Shown here: in pieces, positions 52,612-61,195 of the stretch
How the letters are laid out: each line of letters opens with the position of its first letter
How positions within the stretch are numbered: the stretch's first letter is position 1
Assembly: GCA_018715125.1 (NCBI GenBank)
Contig: DVMF01000011.1
Coordinates: forward strand, 1-64,000
Direction: 5' to 3'
DNA: 64,000 bases
DNA from: Candidatus Coprousia avicola
GTDB taxonomy: Bacteria > Actinomycetota > Coriobacteriia > Coriobacteriales > Coriobacteriaceae
Program-made: the position numbers and the translations under genes
The notes under the pieces: model-generated
Database searches by the model: none
Told to the model about the DNA's origin: nothing
Seen by the model: only the letters and a program-made list of their open reading frames with translations

Positions 52612-54792
52612 ATGCCCGCATCGCATCGCAAGCGCAGCAATCCGCTAAAGGCAACCGGCACCTTACGTCCTAAGGCGCACTCAAACCGGCCCCAGCTCGA
52701 CCCCACCGGACCCACGGCCCTCGGCTTTACCCGTGCGGACTTTCCGCCCACCACACGCGCCGACATGGATGCGCGCGGCTGGGACGCCTGCGACTTTGTA
52801 TACGTGTGCGGCGACGCCTACGTGGACCATCCGAGTTTTGGCTGCGCCATTATCGTGCGGCTGCTCGAGGCCCACGGCTACCGCGTAGGCGTCATCGCGC
52901 AGCCCGACTGGCGCGACCCCGCGAGCGTAACCGTCCTCGGCAAGCCGCGCCTCGCTTTTCTCGTCTCTGCCGGCAACATGGACTCCATGGTGAACCACTA
53001 CAGCGTGAGCAAGCACCGCCGGCGCACGGACGCCTACACCCCCGGCGGCGAGGCGGGGCACCGGCCCGATCACGCCGCGGTGGTGTACGGCAACCTCATC
53101 CGCCGCACCTACAAGGAGACGCCCATCGTGCTCGGCGGCATCGAGGCGTCGCTCCGCCGCCTCGCCCACTACGACTACTGGTCGGACAAGCTCAAGCGCT
53201 CCATCCTGCTCGACGCGGGCGCCGACCTTATCATCTACGGTATGGGCGAGCTCGCCATCGTGGAGGTCGCCGACGCGCTCGCCGCCGGTCTGCCGGCAGA
53301 GCAGCTCACCTACATCGACGGCACGGTCTTTCGCACGCGCTCACTCGACGAGGTATACGATTACGCGCTGCTGCCCAGCTGGGACGAGCTTCTGACCGAT
53401 AAGCTCACCTATGCGCGGAGCTTCAACACCCAGTACGAGAACATGGACCCCATCCGCGGCGGGAGGCTCGTCGAGCCGTACCCGCATGACGTCTATGTGG
53501 TGCAGAATCCGCCGGCGCGCCCGCTCACGCAGGAGGAGTTCGACGAGGCGTACGACCTCCCCTACACGCGCACCTACCATCCCGATTACGAGGAGGCAGG
53601 CGGTGTCCCCGCCTTAGCCGAGGTCAAGATGTCGCTCATCTCCAACCGCGGCTGCTTTGGCGAGTGCTCGTTCTGCGCGCTCACGTTCCACCAAGGGCGC
53701 ATCGTGCAGGCGCGCAGCCACGAGAGCCTCATCGCCGAGGCGAAGAAGATCTGCGCCGAGCCCGACTTCAAGGGCTACATCAACGACGTGGGCGGCCCCA
53801 CGGCAAACTTCCGTCAACCCGCATGCAAAAACCAGCTCAAGCACGGCGCGTGCCTGCGCAAGCGGTGCCTGTGGCCCAAGGTCTGCCGCAGCATGACGGT
53901 CGACCACACGGACTACGTGGCGCTCCTGCGCGAGCTGCGAGCCCTACCCGGCGTCAAGAAAGTCTTTGTGCGCAGCGGCATACGCTTCGATTACGCCCTC
54001 GCCGATGCGGACGACACGTTTTTGCGCGAGCTCTGCGCCCATCATGTCTCCGGGCAGCTCAAAGTGGCCCCGGAGCACGTTTCCGACGCCGTGCTCTCTG
54101 TCATGGGCAAACCCAGCCGCGCCGTATACGACCGCTTTGTCGAGACGTACCGCGCCATCAACCGCGAGCTCGGCAAAAAGCAGTACCTCGTCCCCTATCT
54201 CATGAGCAGCCACCCCGGCTCCACCCTAAAGGAGGCGGTGGAGCTCGCCGAGGCGGTGCGCGACATGGGGTACATGCCCGAGCAGGTGCAGGATTTCTAC
54301 CCCACGCCAAGCACGATGTCGACCTGCATGTATTACACCGGCGTCGATCCGCGTACGATGCAGCCGGTGTACGTGCCGCGCTCGGCGCATGAGAAGGCCC
54401 TGCAGCGCGCGCTCATCCAGTACCGCAAGCCCGAGAACTACCCGCTGGTGCGCGAGGCGCTGGAGCGGGCCGGGCGCACGGACCTCATCGGCTACGGACC
54501 GAAGTGCCTCATCCGTCCCGTACCGCCCCACGGAGTGCGGAGCGGAAAGCACGCCGGAACCGGGACCCGTGGCAATACGGGCGAGGGGCGCGGGCGTGGG
54601 GCAGATGGCCCGCGCGGCACCGCGACCCGCAACGCGAGCGGTACCGCTAGCCGCGGCCGCGTCGGAGGACACAGAGCGGACGATCGAGGTGGCAACGCGG
54701 GGCGCGGTGCCGGCAAGCGCGGCGCCAACGCGGCGGGCCGCAACCGCGCCGGCCAGGGACGCGAAGCTAACCGCGGCGGCCATCGCGGTTAG
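52612..54792 (+). CDS. YgiQ family radical SAM protein
   Basis: 726 residues. The N-terminal DUF3362-associated YgiQ domain (about 50-320) has VYVCGDAYVDHPSFG and VLGGIEASLRR. The radical SAM cluster motif is Cys348-X3-Cys352-X2-Cys355 in NRGCFGECSFCA. An additional Cys cluster follows (about 405-425). YQDFYPTPST-like EQVQDFYPTPSTMSTCMYY and the C-terminal KPENYPLVREAL segment are family marks. The natural reaction is not known. The last 75 residues are Arg/Gly/Ala-rich with RG repeats, unlike the typical C-terminus, and suggest RNA contact. CAGGAG precedes ATG 52612. Confidence 0.9.
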   Translation: MPASHRKRSNPLKATGTLRPKAHSNRPQLDPTGPTALGFTRADFPPTTRADMDARGWDACDFVYVCGDAYVDHPSFGCAIIVRLLEAHGYRVGVIAQPDWRDPASVTVLGKPRLAFLVSAGNMDSMVNHYSVSKHRRRTDAYTPGGEAGHRPDHAAVVYGNLIRRTYKETPIVLGGIEASLRRLAHYDYWSDKLKRSILLDAGADLIIYGMGELAIVEVADALAAGLPAEQLTYIDGTVFRTRSLDEVYDYALLPSWDELLTDKLTYARSFNTQYENMDPIRGGRLVEPYPHDVYVVQNPPARPLTQEEFDEAYDLPYTRTYHPDYEEAGGVPALAEVKMSLISNRGCFGECSFCALTFHQGRIVQARSHESLIAEAKKICAEPDFKGYINDVGGPTANFRQPACKNQLKHGACLRKRCLWPKVCRSMTVDHTDYVALLRELRALPGVKKVFVRSGIRFDYALADADDTFLRELCAHHVSGQLKVAPEHVSDAVLSVMGKPSRAVYDRFVETYRAINRELGKKQYLVPYLMSSHPGSTLKEAVELAEAVRDMGYMPEQVQDFYPTPSTMSTCMYYTGVDPRTMQPVYVPRSAHEKALQRALIQYRKPENYPLVREALERAGRTDLIGYGPKCLIRPVPPHGVRSGKHAGTGTRGNTGEGRGRGADGPRGTATRNASGTASRGRVGGHRADDRGGNAGRGAGKRGANAAGRNRAGQGREANRGGHRG

Positions 54793-54835
54793 CGAGAAAT
54801 GGCAACATTCCACTCCTCGGCATTTCGCCAACGTT

Positions 54836-54903
54836 CCCGCGAGTGGTTTTCTACCGTCTTAGCTCTCTAATCAGCCCGGGAATGGCGGAAAACCACTCGC
54901 GGG
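54836..54903. repeat. long dyad element, copy 2 of the GAGTGGTTTTC family
   Basis: Perfect 16-bp arms (54836-54851 with 54888-54903), 36-nt centre, between the convergent ygiQ and engB genes. The 280-bp gap 54793-55072 has nothing else I can support. Confidence 0.8.
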
Positions 54904-55072
54904 CAACATAGGGTCGGGGCCGTTCTTGTTGCGCGCGGCAAGAGCGAGCCCGACCGCGAGCGGGCGGACGAGACGCGCCCCGACAGCGAGCGCGCCGCGG
55001 AAAACCTCGTACCGCGGAATCGTGCCCGCCTGCGTGATGCTCTTTGCAACGAACGCACAGGGAACGCACGCG

Positions 55073-55663
55073 CTACAGACAGCGCTCGGCGATAACGCGC
55101 TTGAGCTCGTCGATGCCCGTACCGTCCTCGGCAGACGTGACGATGATGTCTTCGGCGGGCACATTGAGCTGACGGCGGACGGCAGCGGCCTGCTGCGCGC
55201 GCTTCCCACGGCTGAGCTTATCCGCTTTGGTGAGGCAGACGATGAACGTGAATTCGTTCTCCTGCAGGTACTCGATCATCTGGTGGTCGAGCGCGCTCGG
55301 ATCGTGACGGATGTCCACGAGGGACACCACCAGGTTGAAGCTCCGCTCGCTCTCAAAGAAATCGCCGATAAGACGGGCCCAGCGGTCGCGCTCGGCCTTT
55401 GAGCGCCGTGCGAAACCGTAGCCCGGAAGGTCCACAAAGTGCACGCCGTCCGCCTCGAAAAAGTTGATGTTGGCGGTCTTGCCCGGCGTGCTCGACACCT
55501 TCACGAGGCCCTTGCGCCCAAAGAGCTTGTTCATGATGGACGACTTGCCCACGTTGGAGCGACCGACAAAGCTGACCTCGGGGCAGGTCGACTCGGGGAT
55601 CTGAGAGACCGCGCCGTAGCTCGCCACAAAATGAGCCAGCTGGTAATTGATGGAATCTGCCAT
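55073..55663 (-). CDS. engB: ribosome biogenesis GTPase EngB (YsxC/YihA)
   Basis: 196 residues. Circular order G1 GRSNVGKSS (34-42), G2 TPGKT region (about 60), G3 DLPG (about 79-82), G4 TKAD (about 148-151). It assists late assembly of the large ribosomal subunit. The start ATG 55663 lies 5 bp after the nucleosidase stop, so the two genes are co-transcribed. Confidence 0.96.
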   Translation of the reverse strand: MADSINYQLAHFVASYGAVSQIPESTCPEVSFVGRSNVGKSSIMNKLFGRKGLVKVSSTPGKTANINFFEADGVHFVDLPGYGFARRSKAERDRWARLIGDFFESERSFNLVVSLVDIRHDPSALDHQMIEYLQENEFTFIVCLTKADKLSRGKRAQQAAAVRRQLNVPAEDIIVTSAEDGTGIDELKRVIAERCL

Positions 55664-55668
55664 GGCAT

Positions 55669-56490
55669 CTACCCTTCGCGTGAAAGACCGAGGCGGGCGG
55701 CGACGCGCCGCACGATGGCCAGCGTCAGCGAGCTCGCGGTGCGCGCGTACTCGTCGAGGTCAAACGTGCGCTCGCAGAAGGCGTCGTACTCCTCGTCGCA
55801 ATTATCGCTGATGGCGCGCAGCACCAGGCAATCGACGCCGTTCTTGGCAGCGATGTGCGCCACGGCCGCACCCTCCATCTCGACGCAGTCCGCCTGCGTG
55901 GCGGCGATGACCTCGGCACGCATCGCGGCGCCCGTGCAGAAACGGTCGCCCGTGGCGATGGTGCCGCGCAGGTAGCGCCTAGGGTCGGCAGACTCGCCCT
56001 CGCGCCGGAAGCGCGCAAACGGGGAGCTGCCGGCGGTCTCGAGGGCGGCATCGAGGGCGTCGCCGTCAAGCTCGGCGGAGACGAAGCCCCATGCCTTAAG
56101 GGTCTCCTCGGCGACGTCGACGAGATAATCGGTCGAGGCGAACTCCTCGAGGGACGGAGCGGACTCCGCGATGAGGGCCGTATCGGTATCGAGATAGCGC
56201 AGGCGCTCGCCCACCACGACGTCACCGATATGGAGCGCCGGGTTGAGACCGCCCGCGATGCCGGAGAAGATGACGGCGTTTGCCCCATACACGCTGATGA
56301 GATGCTGCGTGGCGGCGGCCACGTTAACGGTGCCCATGCCGGCCGTGGTAGCAACCAAGTTGAACCCGTGGTACGCACCGCCGACAATCTTGAGCCCGGC
56401 CTCCTCGGTAACGGTCCCGTTGTCGACTTCGGTATAGATCTGGCGCACTTCCTTCTCAAGCGCGCCGATGATGGCAATAGTTGGCGTCAT
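55669..56490 (-). CDS. mtnN: 5'-methylthioadenosine/S-adenosylhomocysteine nucleosidase
   Basis: 273 residues, slightly longer than the usual 230. Glu12 in IIGALEKEV, the CVEMEGAAVAHIA substrate loop and the RAISDN segment with catalytic Asp are conserved. An insertion of about 35 residues (about 135-175) accounts for the extra length. It recycles MTA, SAH and 5'-deoxyadenosine, the by-product of radical SAM enzymes such as YgiQ and PflA in this window. ATG 56490 has GAGGAGG. Confidence 0.92.
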   Translation of the reverse strand: MTPTIAIIGALEKEVRQIYTEVDNGTVTEEAGLKIVGGAYHGFNLVATTAGMGTVNVAAATQHLISVYGANAVIFSGIAGGLNPALHIGDVVVGERLRYLDTDTALIAESAPSLEEFASTDYLVDVAEETLKAWGFVSAELDGDALDAALETAGSSPFARFRREGESADPRRYLRGTIATGDRFCTGAAMRAEVIAATQADCVEMEGAAVAHIAAKNGVDCLVLRAISDNCDEEYDAFCERTFDLDEYARTASSLTLAIVRRVAARLGLSREG

Positions 56491-56625
56491 GATGGCCTCC
56501 TCGGTTTGGTCACGCCCCACGATACCAAAAAACGCGCCAAGGTGGCCGACCTCCCCGGACTCTCCCGGCACTTGCGCCCCTTGCCACCGGCAGCCGCCCA
56601 AAACAGGGCGCACCTAGACCGCGCG

Positions 56626-57264
56626 CTATCGGCGCCAGTAGGCTATGGCGATCTGCGTGCGGTTCTTGAGGTGCAGCTTCGCGAGAATCGAGCTGATGTG
56701 GTTGCGGACGGTCCCCTCCCCGAGATACGCAGCCGCCGCGATCTCGCGGTTGTCGAGCCCCTCGGCGATAAGTTCGGCCACCTCGCGCTCGCGCTCGGTT
56801 AGGCAGGCAAACGGATCGGCAGCAGCGCGTCCGGCGTCCGAGGCCTCCACCGGCGCGCCGCCACGGTGTGAAACGCGCGCCAGCACCTCCCCCTCGAGTA
56901 CGCTCTGCCCGCTCATAACCGCCCTGAGCGCCGGCGCGATGGTGCCGACATCCTGTTTGATGAGGTATCCGCGCGCTCCGAGCGCCAATGCGCGCACGAT
57001 GTACTCGTCGTCGGAAAACGTGGTGAGAAACACGATGCGGGCAGCGGGATCGCGTGCGAGGATCTCCTGCGCCGCAGAAAGGCCGTCGCGTCCGGGCATC
57101 TGGATGTCCATGAGCAGGATATCGGGGCGCTCGGCAGCCGCAAGGCGCACGGCGTCGTTCCCATCGCCTCCGATGCCGACGACGTCGATATCGGGCTCGT
57201 TGCCCAAGATGATGCTGAGCGAATCGCAGATAAGACGGTCGTCATCGATGATGGCAATGCGCAT
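56626..57264 (-). CDS. NarL/LuxR-family response regulator
   Basis: 212 residues. Receiver domain 1-120 with acidic pocket DDD (7-9), phosphoryl Asp53 in LLMDIQMPG and Lys near 103. LuxR-type HTH at about 150-212 (LTEREREVAELIAEGLDNREIA). Co-transcribed with the upstream sensor kinase (12-bp gap). Likely binds the TGACA dyads upstream of the divergent ABC genes. Confidence 0.95.
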   Translation of the reverse strand: MRIAIIDDDRLICDSLSIILGNEPDIDVVGIGGDGNDAVRLAAAERPDILLMDIQMPGRDGLSAAQEILARDPAARIVFLTTFSDDEYIVRALALGARGYLIKQDVGTIAPALRAVMSGQSVLEGEVLARVSHRGGAPVEASDAGRAAADPFACLTEREREVAELIAEGLDNREIAAAAYLGEGTVRNHISSILAKLHLKNRTQIAIAYWRR

Positions 57265-57276
57265 TTCTGCCCCTTT

Positions 57277-58659
57277 CTACCTGCTGTTTCCCGTCGTGCA
57301 CGAGTCGTTTGGAAACACATCGGCCCCACCTGCCGGCTCCGCATCGCCACGTGGGGCGGCATTGCCCCCGACGGTCGCGCCGCACGGTTTGGGGATGCTC
57401 ACGAACACTCGCCAGCCATGCCCCGCGGCATCGGGGCCGGCGCGAAACGTGCCGCCGAGCGCATCCACCCGCTCCTCCATGGAAGTCAGGCCCAAACCGC
57501 GCCCAAAAAAGGGCGTTGTGGCGGGCGGGCGCCCCTCTGGCAAAGGGGTATTGCGCACCGCATCGCCGGAAGCCGTGGCAGGCGCGCCCGCTTGAGACGA
57601 GACGGCCGCCCGATTCTCGACGCCCTGGGCTGCCCCGCCATCGTCTGTGACGGTCAGCTGCCAGAAACCGGGATGCTCGACCAAGCGCACCTCGGCGCGC
57701 GCGGCGGGCCCCGCATGATGCGCGACGTTGGAGAGCGCCTCGCGCGTCACCGCCGCCAAGCAGCTCGCAACCTCGGGCGGGGCGGCAGCGACATCGGTCG
57801 CGCAATGCGTGGGCACCGGAGCCTCCGCGGCGATGCGAGCCACCTGAGCGCCCGCATCGATACGGTCCTCATGCAGGTCGCGCACGCTCGCACGCACCGT
57901 GCCGAGCGCTTCGTCCACATCGCTCGCGAGCGCCGAGAACGCCGCGCGGGCGCGCTCGTCCGAGGCGAACACGACTTCATAGGCCTTAGCCTGCAATAGC
58001 GTCCGCGTCAGAAGATGTCCCACGTTATCGTGTATCTCGCGAGCGATGCGGGTACGCTCCTCGAGCACGGCCACGCGCACGGCAAGCTCGCGCTTATCGA
58101 CAAGATCGCGGTTCTGGGCCTCAAGCTTGAAGGAGCGCTCCCGCAGGCGATCACGCTCGCGCAGGTTGCGGTCGCGCTGACGACGGGTCTGATCGGTACG
58201 ACGAGCGAGCACCACAGTGGCTGCGCTTAAGAATGCCGCAAATACGATGGGAAGCACATCGAGTCCCGCCCGATTGATGCCAACGAGGAACATGGTAAAC
58301 GGAACGGCGATGAGAGCACGGGGAGGACGGCGCGCCAAATCATACGCTGCGAGCGGAAGGGCAAGGAGCGTCTCCGGCAGCGCCAGGGCAAGCGCGCAGC
58401 AGGCGAGCGGGAGTGCCGTGGGGACGCGCTGCCTCAACACGGAAACCGCCCCGCCGTCGGAACTGCCTCGAAGGGACCTGCTGCCCGCGATTTCGCCAGC
58501 GGCGTCATCGTCCCCGGAATCCACGTCCGCAACTTCAACCGCAATCGCCGCGGTAGCGCATATGAGCAGCGCCGCAACCGTCGCCGCACGCGGGGCGAAG
58601 GCGATGGCGGCGGCGAGGCAGCATGCAAAGAGCATCAGCTTGTCAGTCAATCGTTCCAT
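57277..58659 (-). CDS. sensor histidine kinase (HisKA_3/LiaS-DesK type)
   Basis: 460 residues. Four or five hydrophobic segments (about 8-42, 80-105, 115-150) form the membrane sensor with almost no extracytoplasmic loop, as in intramembrane-sensing kinases. A coiled linker leads to His210 in REIHDNVGH (HisKA_3) and a HATPase_c domain (about 300-450, with TREALSNVAHHA and GRGLGLTSMEERV). A charged loop of about 35 residues sits near 45-80. No good ribosome site precedes ATG 58659. A TAGACT 6 nt upstream could be a -10 of a leaderless transcript. Confidence 0.92.
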   Translation of the reverse strand: MERLTDKLMLFACCLAAAIAFAPRAATVAALLICATAAIAVEVADVDSGDDDAAGEIAGSRSLRGSSDGGAVSVLRQRVPTALPLACCALALALPETLLALPLAAYDLARRPPRALIAVPFTMFLVGINRAGLDVLPIVFAAFLSAATVVLARRTDQTRRQRDRNLRERDRLRERSFKLEAQNRDLVDKRELAVRVAVLEERTRIAREIHDNVGHLLTRTLLQAKAYEVVFASDERARAAFSALASDVDEALGTVRASVRDLHEDRIDAGAQVARIAAEAPVPTHCATDVAAAPPEVASCLAAVTREALSNVAHHAGPAARAEVRLVEHPGFWQLTVTDDGGAAQGVENRAAVSSQAGAPATASGDAVRNTPLPEGRPPATTPFFGRGLGLTSMEERVDALGGTFRAGPDAAGHGWRVFVSIPKPCGATVGGNAAPRGDAEPAGGADVFPNDSCTTGNSR

Positions 58660-58731
58660 GGGGCAAGTCTAGCGCACGAGCCGCGCCGCACGCCGTGCGA
58701 TACCGCACGCGGTGCGACCTTGCACCCAATT

Positions 58732-58819
58732 CGTGACAAATGTCATGTCCAACCGAGATCAATGGCGCTACGAGCACCGTAGCTGGCGCCCGTCGCGGCA
58801 GAACTCGTGACAAACCTCA
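58732..58819 (+). promoter_or_regulatory. paired response-regulator boxes upstream of the ABC exporter
   Basis: CGTGACAAATGTCA at 58732-58745 contains the dyad TGACA-AA-TGTCA. CGTGACAAACCTCA at 58806-58819 is a degenerate direct copy 74 bp (about seven helical turns) away. The second lies just before the proposed -35. Binding by the divergently encoded response regulator is inferred. Confidence 0.55.
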
Positions 58820-58820
58820 C

Positions 58821-58849
58821 TTCCGCTGCGCCGCCTCACGGCCGATACT
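58821..58849 (+). promoter_or_regulatory. candidate promoter of the ABC exporter operon
   Basis: TTCCGC (58821-58826), 17-nt spacer, GATACT (58844-58849). The poor -35 fits an activator-dependent promoter, and the proximal response-regulator box abuts it. Confidence 0.4.
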
Positions 58850-58880
58850 GCTTTCATGCCGCGTTAGCAAGGAGGTCCCC

Positions 58881-59954
58881 ATGTCCGCGCAGCACCAACC
58901 CCAGGGCACCGCGCCCGTCATCTCCGTCCGGCAGCTCGTCAAACGCTACGGCGATCTCACCGCACTCGACCACTTCGACCTCACCGTCCGGCGCGGGGAG
59001 ATCTTCGGCCTCCTCGGACCCAATGGCTGCGGCAAGACCACGGCAATCAACTGCATGCTCCAGCTCCTCAACTACCAGAAGGGCTCAATCGAGCTTTTCG
59101 GCGAACCCATGAGCCCGCGACGGTACGACCTCAAGCGGCGCATCGGCATCGTTCCCCAGCAGGTGGCCGTTTTTGACGAGCTCACCGTCACCGAGAACAT
59201 CGATGCCTTCTGTTCGCTCTACGTATCCGACCGCGCCCTCCGCCGCACGCTCGTAGAGGACGCCATCGCCTTCACCGGTCTCGAGCGCTTTCGGCGCTTC
59301 CGGCCTCGCAAGCTCTCCGGCGGCCTGCTCCGGCGCCTCAACATCGCCTGCGGAATCGCGCACCGCCCCGAGCTCATCTTCTTCGACGAACCCACCGTTG
59401 CCGTCGACCCGCAGAGCCGCAACGCCATCCTCGGGGGCATCTTGCGCCTGGTAGATGAGGGCGCGACCGTGGTCTATACGAGCCACTACATGGAAGAGGT
59501 CGAGCAGATCTGCGGGCGCGTGATGATCATGGACCGAGGGCGCGCCATCGCCGAGGGGACGGTCGGCGAGCTCAAGGGCATGATCGATGTGGGCGAGAAA
59601 ATCGTGGCCGAAATTCCCGACCTGCCCGATTGCGCACTCGAAGCCGTTCGCTACCTGCCCTGTGTGCTGCGGGCAACCTACCGCGGCCATGAGCTGCATG
59701 TGGCATGCGGGCAGGGGCAGGGGCACCTCGCCGAGGTGCTCGGCGTGCTCGCCGGCACGGGAATCGAGCCGGTCCGCGTGTTCTCTGAGCCCCCGACGCT
59801 GAACGATGTCTTCCTCGAGATGACCGGTAGCGACCTGCGCGACGGCGACGGCGCACCGGGCGCCGATGTCAGAGCCGCGACTGAAGACGGAGCGGCGGGG
59901 GCGGAAGAGTCGCCCGGCCTTGTGGCCCGCCTCCTACGGCGCGGCGGGAGGTGA
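58881..59954 (+). CDS. ABC transporter ATP-binding protein (DrrA/NatA type)
   Basis: 357 residues. Walker A LLGPNGCGKTT (about 49-59), a Q-loop IVPQQ, a variant signature LSGGLLRRLNIA (about 149-160) where most proteins have SGGxxQR, and Walker B LIFFDEPTVAVDP. A C-terminal extension (about 230-357) is typical of exporter ATPases and ends in a Gly/Arg-rich tail. AAGGAGG is 5-6 nt before ATG 58881. First gene of a three-gene exporter operon under the divergent two-component system. Confidence 0.94.
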   Translation: MSAQHQPQGTAPVISVRQLVKRYGDLTALDHFDLTVRRGEIFGLLGPNGCGKTTAINCMLQLLNYQKGSIELFGEPMSPRRYDLKRRIGIVPQQVAVFDELTVTENIDAFCSLYVSDRALRRTLVEDAIAFTGLERFRRFRPRKLSGGLLRRLNIACGIAHRPELIFFDEPTVAVDPQSRNAILGGILRLVDEGATVVYTSHYMEEVEQICGRVMIMDRGRAIAEGTVGELKGMIDVGEKIVAEIPDLPDCALEAVRYLPCVLRATYRGHELHVACGQGQGHLAEVLGVLAGTGIEPVRVFSEPPTLNDVFLEMTGSDLRDGDGAPGADVRAATEDGAAGAEESPGLVARLLRRGGR

Positions 59955-59959
59955 GGGGC

Positions 59960-61195
59960 ATGCTCTCGCTCATCGCCTGCAACATACGCACGAGCCTGCG
60001 CAACACGAGCATCGTCATCTGGGCGTTTCTCTTCCCACTTATCATGGCGACCATCTTTATGACGATGTTCTCCAACTTCTCCAGCTCGCAGTACACGAGC
60101 GGTATCGCACTCGGGGTCGTCACCGATACCAACTGGTCCCGCGCCACGGGTTTGCGCACGCTGGTCGAGAGCCTTTCCGGGGAGAGCTCCGGCGGAGGTA
60201 CCGCCGAGGCCGACGGCGCCGAAAAATCAGTCGAGACCGACGATGAGGCGCTCTTCGCCCTTACCCGCTACGCCTCGTCCGATGAGGCCCGCTCCGCCGT
60301 GCTCGCCGGCGAGGTCGTCGCCTACCTCGCGGTGGACAGCGACGGGGAGCCCACGCTCTTTGTCTCCCCCAGCGAGACGGGAACCACCAGCCAGGCCATC
60401 ATCCAAGTTGTGCTCGACCGCTATCTGCAGGGCGAGGCCATCGTCCAAGACCTTGCAGAGCGGGATCCCACGGCGCTCGCCATGCCCGGCGCCGTCGCCG
60501 CGCTCTCCCAGAATCTCTCCGGCTCCAACGCCGACACCGCTGAGCTCGACCTCCTCCGCGAGCCGCCGCAAGAAATGGGACGCTATTACTACGCACTGCT
60601 GGGGTACACGTGCATCATGTGCGCCGACGTGGCCAAGACGCTCATCGAGCGCACGCGCTCCGGCGCCTCCGCCCTCGGAGACCGCTGCCAGGTGAGCGCC
60701 ACACCGCCGGGCAGACAGCTTGCGGCAGCCCTTGTGGCGAGCTGGCTCATCGTGATGGCGAGCACGCTCACCTCCGTCGCCTACCTGTGGCTCGCAGCGG
60801 GCGTGTCGTTCGGCGGGCGCATATGGCTGACCCCGGTGGCATGCGCCGCGATCTCTCTGGTATCGTGCGCGTTCGGCGCGCTCATCGGCTCGCTGCCCGG
60901 CGCTACCCCGCGCGTGAAGGATGCGCTCGTCACCATCTGCACGCTCGGGCTCTCGCTCCCGGCGGGTCTCTTTGGCGAGCCCGCGGTAGAACTCGGAAAC
61001 TGGCTTACGCAAAACGTCCCGCTGTTGCAGCTCGTCAACCCGGCTACGCAGGCGTCTGAAGCGCTGTTCGCCCTCACCTTCTACGATTCGCTCGTACCGT
61101 TTGCCCAGGCCCTTGCCGCACTCGTCGCCATCGCCGCGGTGCTCGCCGCCGGCGCCGTGCTCTGCATGAGGAGGACCCGCCATGCCTATCGTTAG
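59960..61195 (+). CDS. ABC-2 type permease (first subunit)
   Basis: 411 residues. An N-terminal helix (about 12-32), a large extracytoplasmic domain (about 33-215) and five or six helices (about 220-405), the ABC-2/YhgE layout. A GTG at 59951 overlaps the ATPase stop, but ATG 59960 is preferred because GGGAGG lies at 7-8 nt and the protein then begins at the hydrophobic segment. Its 3' end overlaps the next gene by 14 bp. Confidence 0.88.
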   Translation: MLSLIACNIRTSLRNTSIVIWAFLFPLIMATIFMTMFSNFSSSQYTSGIALGVVTDTNWSRATGLRTLVESLSGESSGGGTAEADGAEKSVETDDEALFALTRYASSDEARSAVLAGEVVAYLAVDSDGEPTLFVSPSETGTTSQAIIQVVLDRYLQGEAIVQDLAERDPTALAMPGAVAALSQNLSGSNADTAELDLLREPPQEMGRYYYALLGYTCIMCADVAKTLIERTRSGASALGDRCQVSATPPGRQLAAALVASWLIVMASTLTSVAYLWLAAGVSFGGRIWLTPVACAAISLVSCAFGALIGSLPGATPRVKDALVTICTLGLSLPAGLFGEPAVELGNWLTQNVPLLQLVNPATQASEALFALTFYDSLVPFAQALAALVAIAAVLAAGAVLCMRRTRHAYR

